64,000 nt of DNA from Caulobacteraceae bacterium (GTDB lineage: Bacteria > Pseudomonadota > Alphaproteobacteria > Caulobacterales > Aquidulcibacteraceae), in contig WRPF01000010.1 of NCBI GenBank assembly GCA_009773335.1, positions 41,892 to 105,891 of the forward strand, written 5' to 3'. Both the position numbers and the translations under genes were made by a program. Numbering within the stretch: position 1 is the first letter of the stretch; every line of letters starts with the position of its first letter. The notes below the pieces were generated by a model. It saw only the letters and a program-made list of their open reading frames with translations. It had not been told where the DNA came from and made no database searches. Shown one piece after another: positions 15,785 to 24,381 of the stretch.

Positions 15785-16836
15785 CGATGCTTCCTCTCAT
15801 ACCTGTCCCAGACATCCAGCAGCGGCTCTCGGTTATTTTTCCCGAGGGCACGGCACACAGAGCAAATTGTGTCTCGCTAATCGCCGCGCGTATCGTGTTT
15901 GTGATGCTGTATATCGATGCAGTCGAAGGGGCGGACGTATGGCTTCGCCCGAGCCAAGTTGCCCGAATGACGGACGCGCAAGCGAAACTTGGCGATGACG
16001 CAGCGCGTGGTGACTGGCGCACAGCATCGCTTAGTCCTGGGACAGGCGAAATTCCCGGACGTTGGTATGCAAGTGACACAAGAGAATCCATACGCGACGA
16101 CAGTTTGCGGATGGGGTTAATTGCTATCGGCGCAGTCATAGAGAAGGCGGGGTTAGCAACAACATCGCCCGCAGGCCGCTATGCGCTCCAATCCGCGTTC
16201 GCGGCGCTAATGAACCCTACGCTCAGCGGAGCGGCCTTGGAGAAGGCTATACATGCGTGGCAAACGACGCACCTGAACGCAGCGGCGCTTGCGCGGATCG
16301 TGCTTTTGCGAAGGGGGACCTCAGGCGGCGACCCCGTGCTTGTGAAGTTTCCTAACGGTGAGACGCGCCGCATGGCGCCAGGTCCCAGCTCTCTTTTGTC
16401 GAAGGCTGCGATTGAGGATTTTGCTCCTCGGTTTCTGAAACAACCCGCTTTGCTCTGGTTGAGTGAGAGCGCGACAAAGGTGGTCGAGCGTGATGATGTC
16501 CTCGCCAAATCGATAGGCATCGTTATCGAGCCAGATCGTAATTTGCCGGACATCATATTGGTTGATCTTGGCAGAACTCCGCCTCAGCTCGTATTTGTTG
16601 AAGTTGTGGCGACTGACGGCCCCGTCACCGTGACACGCAAAGCAGCATTACTGGAGCTTTCAAACAAAGCTGGCTTTGCTCATGACCACGTATCATTCGT
16701 GACGGTTTTTGCCGACCGAGGCGATGCGGCCTTCAAGAAGGCCGTGCCGGCGCTAGCGTGGGGAGCCTACGCTTGGTTCATGAGCGAACCAGACAACTTG
16801 ATAGAACTAGTGGATGCGCCGCGTTGGTTGACATGA
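15781..16836 (+). CDS. type II restriction endonuclease, BsuBI/PstI family
   Basis: A 351-residue endonuclease. The C-terminal ~110 residues match the BsuBI/PstI catalytic domain: PDIILVDL, then LVFVEVVATDGPVTVTRK (the PD-(D/E)xK-type core), FVTVFADRGDAAFKK and AWFMSEPDNLIEL. The N-terminal part (1-~200) is the helical DNA-recognition portion of the family. PstI and BsuBI recognise CTGCAG, and this enzyme may share or vary that specificity. Translation is coupled to the methyltransferase by a four-base overlap, so modification is made first. Confidence 0.9.
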   Translation: MTMLPLIPVPDIQQRLSVIFPEGTAHRANCVSLIAARIVFVMLYIDAVEGADVWLRPSQVARMTDAQAKLGDDAARGDWRTASLSPGTGEIPGRWYASDTRESIRDDSLRMGLIAIGAVIEKAGLATTSPAGRYALQSAFAALMNPTLSGAALEKAIHAWQTTHLNAAALARIVLLRRGTSGGDPVLVKFPNGETRRMAPGPSSLLSKAAIEDFAPRFLKQPALLWLSESATKVVERDDVLAKSIGIVIEPDRNLPDIILVDLGRTPPQLVFVEVVATDGPVTVTRKAALLELSNKAGFAHDHVSFVTVFADRGDAAFKKAVPALAWGAYAWFMSEPDNLIELVDAPRWLT

Positions 16837-16875
16837 TCGGCGCATACTTGGTCGGGCAGGGCGAGGGCGCGGACT

Positions 16876-17076
16876 ATGGCAGACGCTGAGGTTGAGGCCA
16901 AGGAACTGACCAACTTCGAGCGCCTCAAGGCTGCGCTACCGGAAGTCGGAATTGCACGCGCATTGCTCGATACGTGGCAAACCGGCGACGCCGCAGATCG
17001 CATCATCAGAATGGTAAAGGTCGCGCAGCCGGGTCACGCGACAAACGAGGCCGACGATGACGCGCCCAAGGATTAA
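16876..17076 (+). CDS. small acidic protein coupled to SMC-like ATPase
   Basis: A 66-residue acidic protein (FERLKAALPEVGIARALLDTW in the middle) with no recognised family, placed 39 bases after the endonuclease. It overlaps the ATPase gene by 20 bases, so both are likely made together. It could be a regulatory or scaffold subunit of the ATPase. This is inferred from the overlap alone. Confidence 0.6.
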   Translation: MADAEVEAKELTNFERLKAALPEVGIARALLDTWQTGDAADRIIRMVKVAQPGHATNEADDDAPKD

Positions 17077-19576
17077 GCGCATCGCGATCACGGGTTTCCG
17101 GGGTTTTGGCAGCGTGCAGCAAATTGCCGAACCTGCCGAAACGGTTTCGGTATTTTGGGGTGGCAACAGCAACGGCAAAACCAGTTTCGGTGAGGCTATT
17201 GAGTTTCTGCTGACGGGGCAGATTGCGCGGCGCGAATTGCTGGCCGGTGCGAAAGATGAATTCGCCGATTCACTTCGTAACGCGCACGTCGATGATAAAA
17301 CTGTAGTGGCAGTGGACATCGTGTTTGCCGATGCGAGCGGCACAGACCACGCAGTGCGTCGCGAATTGAAAGACGATTATCAGCGGGGCAGTGCGGCCGG
17401 TTGCGTTAGCGTGTTGACCATCGACGGAAAGCCGGCCGCGGAGGGCGACCTTCAATCGGCCCTTGGCTTGACGCTATTTCCTGCTCCACTTCAGGCGCCG
17501 GTGCTCTCGCAACATTCCCTGGGCTTTTTGTTTTCGTCGTCCCCCACGGATCGTGCGACCTATTTCCGCGCCGTTTTAGACACGCAGGACTTGGAGGATT
17601 TTCGCCAAGCGGTCTCCGTTCTAGACCAATCTCTCGAAAAGCCGGTGGGTAAGGAAATAGACGACTTCGCTGAGCTGCAGAAAACGCCCGCCTTTGCAGA
17701 CGCAGCTAAGCGGCTGCTCAAATGCAAAGACAAGGCCGCCGCCGAGAAAGTTTTGAGCGGAGAACTTGGCCGAGTGCTGGAAGAGGCCGGGCTTGTGCCA
17801 GAGCCGGGGCTTTCCGCGCGCGCTGGGCAACTTGTCGCCGAATTAAATCGCCGCCGCGACTTAGTGTTTCCGATTCAACTTCTTGCGCGCAAAGCGTTTG
17901 TCCCGGCTGTTGATCAGGGCGAGACGGTAAGACTGGCTATCGAGAAGCTTGCTCAAGAGGCGGCTCTTTGCGACGCGGAAGCTGTGCGGCTTATCGGTCT
18001 CTTCGAGACGGCGTTGAAGATCCCACACCTGGGAGAGCACCTTCCCGAAGACTGCCCCTTGTGTGGCAGCGCAGCGGCGCTGACGGCGGAGCGAGTAGCT
18101 TGGATTAAGGGGCAGACGCAGGCGACGGCGGCCTACCAGTTGGCTCGCAAGACACTCACCGAGCTTCTTGGACGCCTAAGCACCCTCAACGATAGCTCTA
18201 GGCAATCGGCGCACAGCGCACTTCCGTTGCTTGCGCAGCGCTCTCCGAGCGAGAGACGGGCAGCGGGCTTCACGCGATCGAGCCTGAAGGCGCTCGGCAT
18301 CGACGACCAACTTGTTGCTGATTGGATTGCGGACTATCGCACTCTGCTTCGTAGCGGTCGTAAAGCACGTGTTGCGTTTGCTGCCGTGAACTCCGAACTC
18401 AAGCAAGCGATTGACCAATTCGATACGTGGAGCCGACAGGCTGACCTTCTGTCGGCATTGCACATCTTGGCGTTGGCACAGGCTGATCTTCTGTCTGCGG
18501 TCGCATCGCATGAAGGCCCCGCCTCCCGTCTCAATGAGGCTCTCACCACAATCATTGATCAATCTTCGGCGGTCGCTGGCTGGGAGGCTTTGGCCAATCG
18601 AGGTGCTGATCCTGAGGGCGCTGTCGCGGCAGCGCGCTTGCTTGCGACCTTCGCCGACCAGCAAAAAGCCGTCGCAAAGGCGCTAACGGATATAGATAAG
18701 GCGATAGGCACCGTTCAGGATGCGAAGTTTGCGACGCTGAGCGATGCAATCCGAACTTGGTGGGATCGATTGCGCCCCGACGAAGTCACCTTTTTCGACG
18801 CCGTTCAGCGTCGTGGTGCCAAGACGCGCCGCATGATCGACATGCGTGCCGGGCTCTCTCTCAAAGACGATAAAAGCGATCCTAAATTTCGGGACGCTGT
18901 TGCCGTCTTCAGTCAGTCGCAGCTTCACTGCCTTGGGCTAGCGATATTCCTAGCGCGTGCTTCATCTGAAGGTGTCGGTTTCATTGTGCTCGATGATCCG
19001 GTCTTAACGAGTGATGATGACTACCGTCCGAACTTCGCATCTACGGTCATTGAAGGACTGTTGGCCGAAGGTATTCAGACCATCATTGCGACTCAAGACC
19101 ACGCCACGGCGAAAGATATCGAAACACGATGGGCGCATCGGAACGTCGCGCGCTTCAATATAGTTCGGAACGACCCTCTTCTCGGGTCAGAAATTCGCAA
19201 TGAGGACGATCAGCTTGCGGCGATGATTGCTCGCGCGCAGCCGTTCTGCAATTCGGAAGACCCTGAGCAGCGAAAGCTCGGCGGGACCAGAGTGCGGGAA
19301 GCTATCGAGCGCTTCTGCAAGCTGCTCTTGGTGAAGGACCGGGTGGGGAAGGGCGATACGCTGGCCTCGATCACCGACTATGATGGGAAGAACTTTGGCA
19401 ACTTCAGCAATGACGTGAAGGCGTTGCTCATCCAAGACGCGTCGCACCCTGGAAAGCTTCAAGCCGCTCACAACTATGTCACGCCCGGCACACATGATGA
19501 TACGCCGCCGCCGAAGGCGCAGCTGAAAGTCGCCTTGGGTGATCTTCGGCGGCTGAAGGCGGATTACTTAGGCTGA
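17057..19576 (+). CDS. SMC/SbcC-like ATPase with zinc-hook motif
   Basis: An 839-residue ABC-type ATPase of the SMC/RecN/SbcC class. Walker A is at ~35-44 (GGNSNGKTSFGEA). A CPLCG zinc-hook motif near residues 333-337 interrupts the helical region. A signature-like FSQSQLHCLGLAIFLA (~617) and Walker B GFIVLDDPV (~642) rebuild the head, followed by IATQDHA. About 130 extra C-terminal residues follow the head and match nothing I know. Such ATPases bind or tether DNA ends, and they occur in anti-phage systems beside effectors. Here it follows a restriction-modification pair in the same direction. Its end overlaps the convergent integrase gene by 13 bases. Confidence 0.85.
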   Translation: MTRPRIKRIAITGFRGFGSVQQIAEPAETVSVFWGGNSNGKTSFGEAIEFLLTGQIARRELLAGAKDEFADSLRNAHVDDKTVVAVDIVFADASGTDHAVRRELKDDYQRGSAAGCVSVLTIDGKPAAEGDLQSALGLTLFPAPLQAPVLSQHSLGFLFSSSPTDRATYFRAVLDTQDLEDFRQAVSVLDQSLEKPVGKEIDDFAELQKTPAFADAAKRLLKCKDKAAAEKVLSGELGRVLEEAGLVPEPGLSARAGQLVAELNRRRDLVFPIQLLARKAFVPAVDQGETVRLAIEKLAQEAALCDAEAVRLIGLFETALKIPHLGEHLPEDCPLCGSAAALTAERVAWIKGQTQATAAYQLARKTLTELLGRLSTLNDSSRQSAHSALPLLAQRSPSERRAAGFTRSSLKALGIDDQLVADWIADYRTLLRSGRKARVAFAAVNSELKQAIDQFDTWSRQADLLSALHILALAQADLLSAVASHEGPASRLNEALTTIIDQSSAVAGWEALANRGADPEGAVAAARLLATFADQQKAVAKALTDIDKAIGTVQDAKFATLSDAIRTWWDRLRPDEVTFFDAVQRRGAKTRRMIDMRAGLSLKDDKSDPKFRDAVAVFSQSQLHCLGLAIFLARASSEGVGFIVLDDPVLTSDDDYRPNFASTVIEGLLAEGIQTIIATQDHATAKDIETRWAHRNVARFNIVRNDPLLGSEIRNEDDQLAAMIARAQPFCNSEDPEQRKLGGTRVREAIERFCKLLLVKDRVGKGDTLASITDYDGKNFGNFSNDVKALLIQDASHPGKLQAAHNYVTPGTHDDTPPPKAQLKVALGDLRRLKADYLG

Positions 19577-20619
19577 CCCGAGAGCTTGGCATGCAGGCCT
19601 TCTGGCCGAAGCTGTGTGTAGCGCTTCAGCATCTTCCAATCTTTGTGGCCAGTGACGAGCGGCACCTGCTCAATTGTGAGGCCTGCCTCGAACAAGCGGC
19701 TGGTCGCCTCATGACGCAAGTCATGGAAGTGCAGGTCGATGATCTTTAGCTCTTTGCACGCGCGCTGAAACGCACTGCCCGCCGACTTCGCATTGTACGG
19801 GAAGCATGCTGGCGGATTGAGCCGAAGCTCACGTTGCTCTTCGAGAAGCGCCCAGGCGTCATAGCCGGTCGCTGCGAGAAGGGGGACGCGCTGGTTGTTG
19901 CCATCCTTCTTCCGAGGGTCTTTGCGGTCAGGCACGAGGATCGTGCGGTTCTTGGCGTCAAGCGTGTCCCATTCAATCCGGAAAATCTCATCGATGCGCA
20001 TAGCGGTCGCGATGGCGAACTTGACCACGCGCGTCATAGGTATCGTCAGGCGGTCGTTGCCATCGAAGTACGCGAAGAGTTTTTGCAGCTCCGCATCGGT
20101 TGGGCGCCGATCGCGCTCCATGCCGGCCCCTACAAGGCCAAGGCGACGGAGCGCAATACGCGCGAGCTTCACGGACTCCGTATTGATGGCGATGCCGTGC
20201 ACGGCGGCGGCGTGCGTGAGGACAGTGCCGATGAAGGAGATATCGACCGCGAGGGTGGCAGGCCCGGCTCCCTCCTTGGCTCTCTGGCGCCCATAGAGGA
20301 TCAGGCGCTCCCGCGTCAGGTTGGCGAGGGGTGTTTCGCCTATCTCCTCCCGTAGGTGCTCCAGCACATGCCGCTTCGAGCGGCGAAGTGGCTTGCCGAC
20401 CGCATGGAGGTCCTCGATATGCAGGTCGATAAGGCTCGCGAACGTATCCTTGCGGCTAATACGCTTCGTTGACGGGTCGATCTCCTTATCGATCGAATGC
20501 TCGGCCTCGCGGGCCCATTCGTCCGCGTCCATCTTGCGGTAGAAGGTTTTGGAAAGCGCATGACCATTTCTGCGGATTTGCACCCGCCACTTGCCCCGGC
20601 GCTTCTGGACCGTTGCCAC
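19564..20619 (-). CDS. int: tyrosine recombinase, dusA-type integrase
   Basis: A 351-residue phage-type integrase with all expected catalytic residues: Arg in ATAMRIDEIFRIEW, HxxR as HDLRHEATSRL, His in TGHKDWKML and the nucleophilic Tyr in KRYTQL. The N-terminal arm-binding domain includes QIRRNGHALSKTFYRK. It lies next to a dusA 5' fragment on its promoter side, the arrangement of integrases that insert elements into dusA. The GTG start at 20619 is chosen for the GGAG nine bases upstream. A longer reading to 20706 is open. Confidence 0.9.
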   Translation of the reverse strand: MATVQKRRGKWRVQIRRNGHALSKTFYRKMDADEWAREAEHSIDKEIDPSTKRISRKDTFASLIDLHIEDLHAVGKPLRRSKRHVLEHLREEIGETPLANLTRERLILYGRQRAKEGAGPATLAVDISFIGTVLTHAAAVHGIAINTESVKLARIALRRLGLVGAGMERDRRPTDAELQKLFAYFDGNDRLTIPMTRVVKFAIATAMRIDEIFRIEWDTLDAKNRTILVPDRKDPRKKDGNNQRVPLLAATGYDAWALLEEQRELRLNPPACFPYNAKSAGSAFQRACKELKIIDLHFHDLRHEATSRLFEAGLTIEQVPLVTGHKDWKMLKRYTQLRPEGLHAKLSGQPK

Positions 20620-20786
20620 GGGATGCCACTCCAAACCGACCGCTTCCGAACCCACTTGGCGCGGGCACAATCCGGGCACAAGGAGCCCAAAAACGTGCGG
20701 CAACATGCGGAATCTTTAGCGAACAAATGGGCACAAATGACGCTTGGCCGTGTGTGCCCAACGGCTTGAATATGCTACAAAAGGCT

Positions 20787-20864
20787 ATGAAAAACAACGA
20801 TCACCGCTTCTCCGTCGCTCCAATGATGGACTGGACGGAGACCGCCATTTATTCAGCCGCTTAG
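20787..20864 (+). pseudogene. dusA: 5' fragment of dusA (attachment-site remnant 1)
   Basis: The frame reads MKNNDHRFSVAPMMDWTE and then leaves the DusA pattern and stops. This is the N-terminus of tRNA-dihydrouridine synthase A, whose typical start is RRFSVAPMMDWTD. Only the first ~18 codons remain. Elements integrating in dusA split it here, and each element carries a replacement 5' end. The crossover should lie within about 20815-20840. The adjacent 20620-20786 and 20865-20958 intervals hold no gene. Confidence 0.8.
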
Positions 20865-20958
20865 CGACGTGCGGTCACAACGCGGTCACACGTTGTGTTG
20901 TTGCCTCGTGTTGTGCCGTTCCCGCGCATGAATTTTGAGGCGCAAACGGAGGACAAGG

Positions 20959-21294
20959 ATGCCAACACTCACGCGGCGAGCGCTGTACGATCTCGTCTGG
21001 GAGAAGCCTGTCCGCACGGTGGCAGGCGAACTCGGTCTCTCTGACGTCGGCCTGAAAAAGGTGTGTACGCGCTTCGATATTCCTGTGCCGCATCGCGGCT
21101 ACTGGGCCAAGCTCGCGGCCGGCCAACGGGTTCATCGAAGTCCCCTGCCACCGCGCGGTCCGGGCATGCCAGACCTTGCTTTCGGCGAAACGCAACGCTC
21201 GTACAGATGGCCGCCAGACCCCGAGGCAGAGCTTGCGGAGCCCGAGCCTGTTGAGCCCGTCTTTGAGGAAACGCTCGATGCGGTGGAGGTGTGA
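20959..21294 (+). pseudogene. putative regulatory protein truncated by IS insertion
   Basis: 111 residues remain of a protein with the N-terminal signature LTRRALYDLVWEKPVRTVAGELGLSDVGLKKVC and IPVPHRGYWAKLAAGQ, a homeodomain-like DNA-binding N-terminus found on many longer uncharacterized bacterial proteins. GGAGGA precedes the ATG. The reading frame ends on a TGA that forms the first three bases of the IS element (21292-21294), so the true C-terminus has been lost. The sequence across the IS (from 22641) belongs to a different, opposite-strand gene, so the rest is not there. Confidence 0.7.
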
Positions 21295-21330
21295 ACCGCT
21301 CCGGATTCTTCGGAGGCCAAGTTATTTGAA

Positions 21331-22245
21331 TCAGGCGGCCATGGCCGTCTGCTCATGTGCTGCGTAGTAATTCGCCTCCGCCTCGGCGGGCGGGATATGT
21401 CCGACCGGCTCCATCAGTCTCGTGTTGTTGTACCAGTCTACCCATTCCAGCGTGGCGTATTCCACGGCGTCCATCGTTCGCCATGGTCCGCGCCGCCAGA
21501 TGACTTCCGCTTTGTAGAGTCCGTTGACGGTCTCGGCGAGGGCGTTGTCATAAGAGTCCCCCACGCTGCCCACGGACGGCTCCAGTCCTGCCTCGGCCAA
21601 GCGCTCCGTGTACGCAATCGCAAGATATTGCGACCCTCTGTCCGAGTAATGTACGAGGCCGCCGCCATGGTTGCTTTTTGGGGGCCGGCGATCATGGACG
21701 GCCTGTTCGAGTGCATCGAGCACGAAGGCAGCGTGCGCCGTACGCGACACGCGCCAGCCGACGATCTTTCGTGCGAAGACATCGGTGACGAAGGCCACAT
21801 AGACGAAGCCTGCCCATGTCGCCACGTACGTGAAATCGGCGACCCACAGCATGTTCGGCGCGGGCGCTTTGAAGTTGCGGTTCACCTTGTCGAGAGGACA
21901 TGGCGCGGACTTGTCCTGGATAGTCGTGCGATGCGGCTTGCCGCGTATGACGCCCTTTAATCCCAGGGCCTTCATGAGCCTCGATACCGTGCAGCGCGCG
22001 ATCTCGAAGCCTTCCCGCAAGAGCTGCTTCCAGACCTTGCGCACGCCGTAGACGCCGAAATTCTCGTCGAAGACGCGTTGAATTTCCGGCTTCAGCGCTT
22101 CGTCACGCTGCACGCGCGGCGGCGCCGTTTCTGGCGCACGCTCTCGCACCTTGTGGGTATGATATGTGGATGGGGCGATCGGCAAAACTTCGCAGATCGG
22201 CTCGACCCCGTACTCATCGCGGTTCGCGTCGATGAAGGCGATCAT
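21331..22245 (-). CDS. IS3-family transposase OrfB (DDE integrase domain)
   Basis: A 304-residue transposase catalytic subunit. The HTH_21-type region YGVRKVWKQLLREG is followed by the rve domain with catalytic Asp in WVADFTYV, Asp in VHYSDRGSQY and Glu in ALAETVNGLYK. The C-terminal LEWVDWYNNTRLMEPVGHIPP is typical of the family. It would normally be produced as an OrfAB fusion by frameshifting from orfA 15 bases upstream. It appears intact. Confidence 0.92.
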   Translation of the reverse strand: MIAFIDANRDEYGVEPICEVLPIAPSTYHTHKVRERAPETAPPRVQRDEALKPEIQRVFDENFGVYGVRKVWKQLLREGFEIARCTVSRLMKALGLKGVIRGKPHRTTIQDKSAPCPLDKVNRNFKAPAPNMLWVADFTYVATWAGFVYVAFVTDVFARKIVGWRVSRTAHAAFVLDALEQAVHDRRPPKSNHGGGLVHYSDRGSQYLAIAYTERLAEAGLEPSVGSVGDSYDNALAETVNGLYKAEVIWRRGPWRTMDAVEYATLEWVDWYNNTRLMEPVGHIPPAEAEANYYAAHEQTAMAA

Positions 22246-22260
22246 GACTTCGGTCGGCGC

Positions 22261-22590
22261 CTAGAGTTCTTTGGCTCGCTCCGCCTGGGCAAAATACGCG
22301 CTGGCCTTGCGCAGGATTTCATTGGCCTGGCGCAGCTCCTTGATCTCGCGCTCCATGGCCTTCATCTGAGCTCGCTCGTCGGTCGTGACGCCGCCGCGCA
22401 GGCCTCGGTCGCGCTCGGCCTGCGCCACCCAATTGTGCAACGTCTGCGGCGTACATCCGATCTTGGTCGCGATCGACACGATCGCCGCCCACTGCGAGGC
22501 GTGCTCGCTCGCATGCTCGTGGACCATCCGGACGGCGCGCTCACGCACCTCCGGCGAATACTTCGGCTGGGTCTTCTGCTTCTTGCTCAT
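22261..22590 (-). CDS. IS3-family transposase OrfA (HTH)
   Basis: A 109-residue protein: the N-terminal helix-turn-helix [13 protein letters not shown] ... [18 protein letters not shown], then a leucine-zipper-like [21 protein letters not shown]. It binds the IS ends and, fused to OrfB, directs transposition. It lies 15 bases upstream of orfB in another frame and appears intact. Confidence 0.92.
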   Translation of the reverse strand: MSKKQKTQPKYSPEVRERAVRMVHEHASEHASQWAAIVSIATKIGCTPQTLHNWVAQAERDRGLRGGVTTDERAQMKAMEREIKELRQANEILRKASAYFAQAERAKEL

Positions 22591-22640
22591 GGCTCCATCC
22601 TCTCAAAGAGTGGAGCCTCCGGCAAACCCGGGGCGGTTCA

Positions 22641-23235
22641 AAGCTCCCTTCGGGCATTCTGGAATTTGTCGTCTGACCCTGATAGAGCCGCCCGCTGCGA
22701 GCAAGACCTCGCCGCCAAAGGTGTAAGGGCGCACGGCGAGTTTACGTCGCGCGCGTTCCCCGTCCGGCAGAATGGTGCGTTCGCTCGGCGGCGCGAACTC
22801 CTGGGCATGTATTCGCCGGCAAGGATGGCGTCCCAGACCGATTTGGTGAGTTTGTCGCCACGGTAGGCGGCCTTGCCGCCGTATCCCGACGTCGGCTTGA
22901 GGAAATGGCGTTTGGGTGCTGCCCAAAGGGTAGCGGCATGCGCCTCATTCACGCGCATCGCGTTCGGCAGGCAGGCGAGCGCCTGCAAGCGGGTCCCTGA
23001 AAGGCCCCACGAACGCAGTGGGGCCTCATTTGACAGCAGCGTCAGGCTGCGTTTGTCGGCAAAGAGCGCGTGGGTGTGCGGATTGGGCGTCAGCACCACG
23101 GCGCCGTCGAGACAAGCTGAACGGATCGGCGCGTGCTCCGGTGCTGCGAGCGCGAAATCGACAAGGCGATTGCAGACCAAATCGACCGGGCGCCCCCGCA
23201 GCCTGCGGAACGTCGCACTTATATTGGAGTTGGCG
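22641..23235 (-). pseudogene. decayed circularly permuted ATP-grasp-like protein, cut by the IS
   Basis: Minus-strand pieces in three frames join into one recognisable protein: SACLDGAVVLTPNPHTHALFADK, HFLKPTSGYGGKAAYRGDKL, then (after a frameshift near AGEY) EFAPPSERT..., YTFGGEVLLAA, then (after another shift) RLYQGQTTN before the IS end at 22640. The order and motifs are those of an ATP-grasp-like family I remember from proteobacteria. At least two frameshifts and the IS break it. Upstream it fuses abruptly to a moaD remnant, so a deletion has joined two genes. Sequencing error could explain the frameshifts but not the truncation. Confidence 0.6.
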
Positions 23236-23349
23236 CACGGTCAGCCATCCACGCAGGTCGCCCACCGTGATCAAATTCGCGTCGAGCGGCGCGTCGAGGT
23301 CTGGGCCGGCGACGTGGCGCAGGCGACCAAAGAATAGGATCCGCGTCAT
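23236..23349 (-). pseudogene. moaD: truncated moaD (molybdopterin synthase small subunit)
   Basis: The first ~38 codons read MTRILFFGRLRHVAGPD...VGDLRGWLTV, typical of the MoaD N-terminus, directly after the moaA stop codon. The sequence then departs from MoaD, and the C-terminal Gly-Gly needed for sulfur transfer is absent. The gene is therefore non-functional here. The break point falls near 23230, where the ATP-grasp remnant begins. Confidence 0.65.
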
Positions 23350-24366
23350 CTAACCTCCGGTGGTCGACATGTGCCGGGCCAATGCTGGCGATCGCCCGTG
23401 CTCAATGACGAAATCGTGCGCTTTGGGTTTGCGCGTCATGGCCTCGTCCAGCAGCCTGTCCAGCGCATCGTCGCCATGCCCGTCGCGGAGCGGCGCGCGC
23501 AGATCGACGTTATCCTCACGCCCCAGACACAGGAACAACTGGCCAGTGCACGTCAGTCGCACGCGATTGCAGGTGGCGCAGAAATTGTGCGAGAGCGGTG
23601 TGATGAAGCCAAGTTTGCCGCCGGTTTCGCGCACACGCACATAGCGCGAAGGGCCGCCGCTGGTTTCTGGCAGATCGTCCAGGGTCCAGAAACTTTCCAG
23701 TTCGCGTCGCAACGCGGCGAGCGACACAAACTGGTCGGTGCGGTCTTCCTCCATGTCGCCGAGCGGCATGGTTTCGATCAGTGTCAGGTCCATGCCGAGC
23801 GCATGCGCCCAGCGGATGAGGGCGGGAATTTCGCGGGCATTGTCCCGTCTCAGCGCCACGGTGTTGATCTTGACCGACAGCCCGGCGGCGCGCGCGGCGG
23901 CGATGCCTTCCAGAACCTGCTGCAGACGGTCGCTGCGTGCGATGCGCGCGAAGGTCTCGCGGTCGAGGGAGTCGAGCGACACATTGATCCGGCGCACGCC
24001 TGCCGCAAAGAGGTCAGCGGCGCAGTCGGCGAGGCGCGTGCCGTTGGTGGTCAAAGTAAGCTCTTCGAGCGCGCCGGACCGAAGATGGTGGGAGAGGTCA
24101 CGCACGAAATCCAGGACACCGCGCCGCATCAAAGGTTCGCCGCCGGTCAGGCGCAGTTTGCGAACGCCGCGCCGCACGAACAGCGCACATAGCCGGTCCA
24201 GTTCCTCAAAGGTCAGGACGTCCGCCTTGGGCGCGAACGTCATGCGTTCATTCATGCAATAGAGGCAACGCAGATCACAGCGATCGGTGACGGACACGCG
24301 CAGATAGGTGATGCGCCGGCCGAAGCCGTCGACGAACGCCGAGGGTGGTAGTCGCTTCTCGATCAT
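23350..24366 (-). CDS. moaA: GTP 3',8-cyclase MoaA
   Basis: A 338-residue radical SAM enzyme that performs the first step of molybdenum cofactor synthesis, converting GTP to the cyclic precursor of cPMP. The N-terminal SAM cluster motif CDLRCLYC lies at ~28-35, with the LTGGEPLMR motif near 80. The C-terminal half carries the second cluster cysteines in [22 protein letters not shown]. The ATG at 24366 fits the usual short leader before the cluster. It is divergent from mobA with only 15 bases between start codons. Its product serves the nitrate reductase encoded nearby. Confidence 0.93.
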   Translation of the reverse strand: MIEKRLPPSAFVDGFGRRITYLRVSVTDRCDLRCLYCMNERMTFAPKADVLTFEELDRLCALFVRRGVRKLRLTGGEPLMRRGVLDFVRDLSHHLRSGALEELTLTTNGTRLADCAADLFAAGVRRINVSLDSLDRETFARIARSDRLQQVLEGIAAARAAGLSVKINTVALRRDNAREIPALIRWAHALGMDLTLIETMPLGDMEEDRTDQFVSLAALRRELESFWTLDDLPETSGGPSRYVRVRETGGKLGFITPLSHNFCATCNRVRLTCTGQLFLCLGREDNVDLRAPLRDGHGDDALDRLLDEAMTRKPKAHDFVIEHGRSPALARHMSTTGG

Positions 24367-24381
24367 GGCAAGCTCAGCAGC

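Larger units (their letters stand above)
21292..22640 (-). mobile_element. IS3-family insertion sequence
   Basis: A 1349-base element bounded by TGAACC...GGTTCA ends. The terminal inverted repeats (TGAACCGCTCCGGATTC... at left and its counterpart at right) agree at 21 of the first 26 positions. It carries orfA and orfB of an IS3-type transposase on the minus strand. No 3-4 base target duplication is present: the left flank is GTG and the right flank AAG. This suggests a later deletion or recombination between copies. Confidence 0.88.

Noticed and set aside
20787..20864. A small 25-residue protein gene
   Set aside because: The frame is better explained as the 5' remnant of dusA at an integration site.
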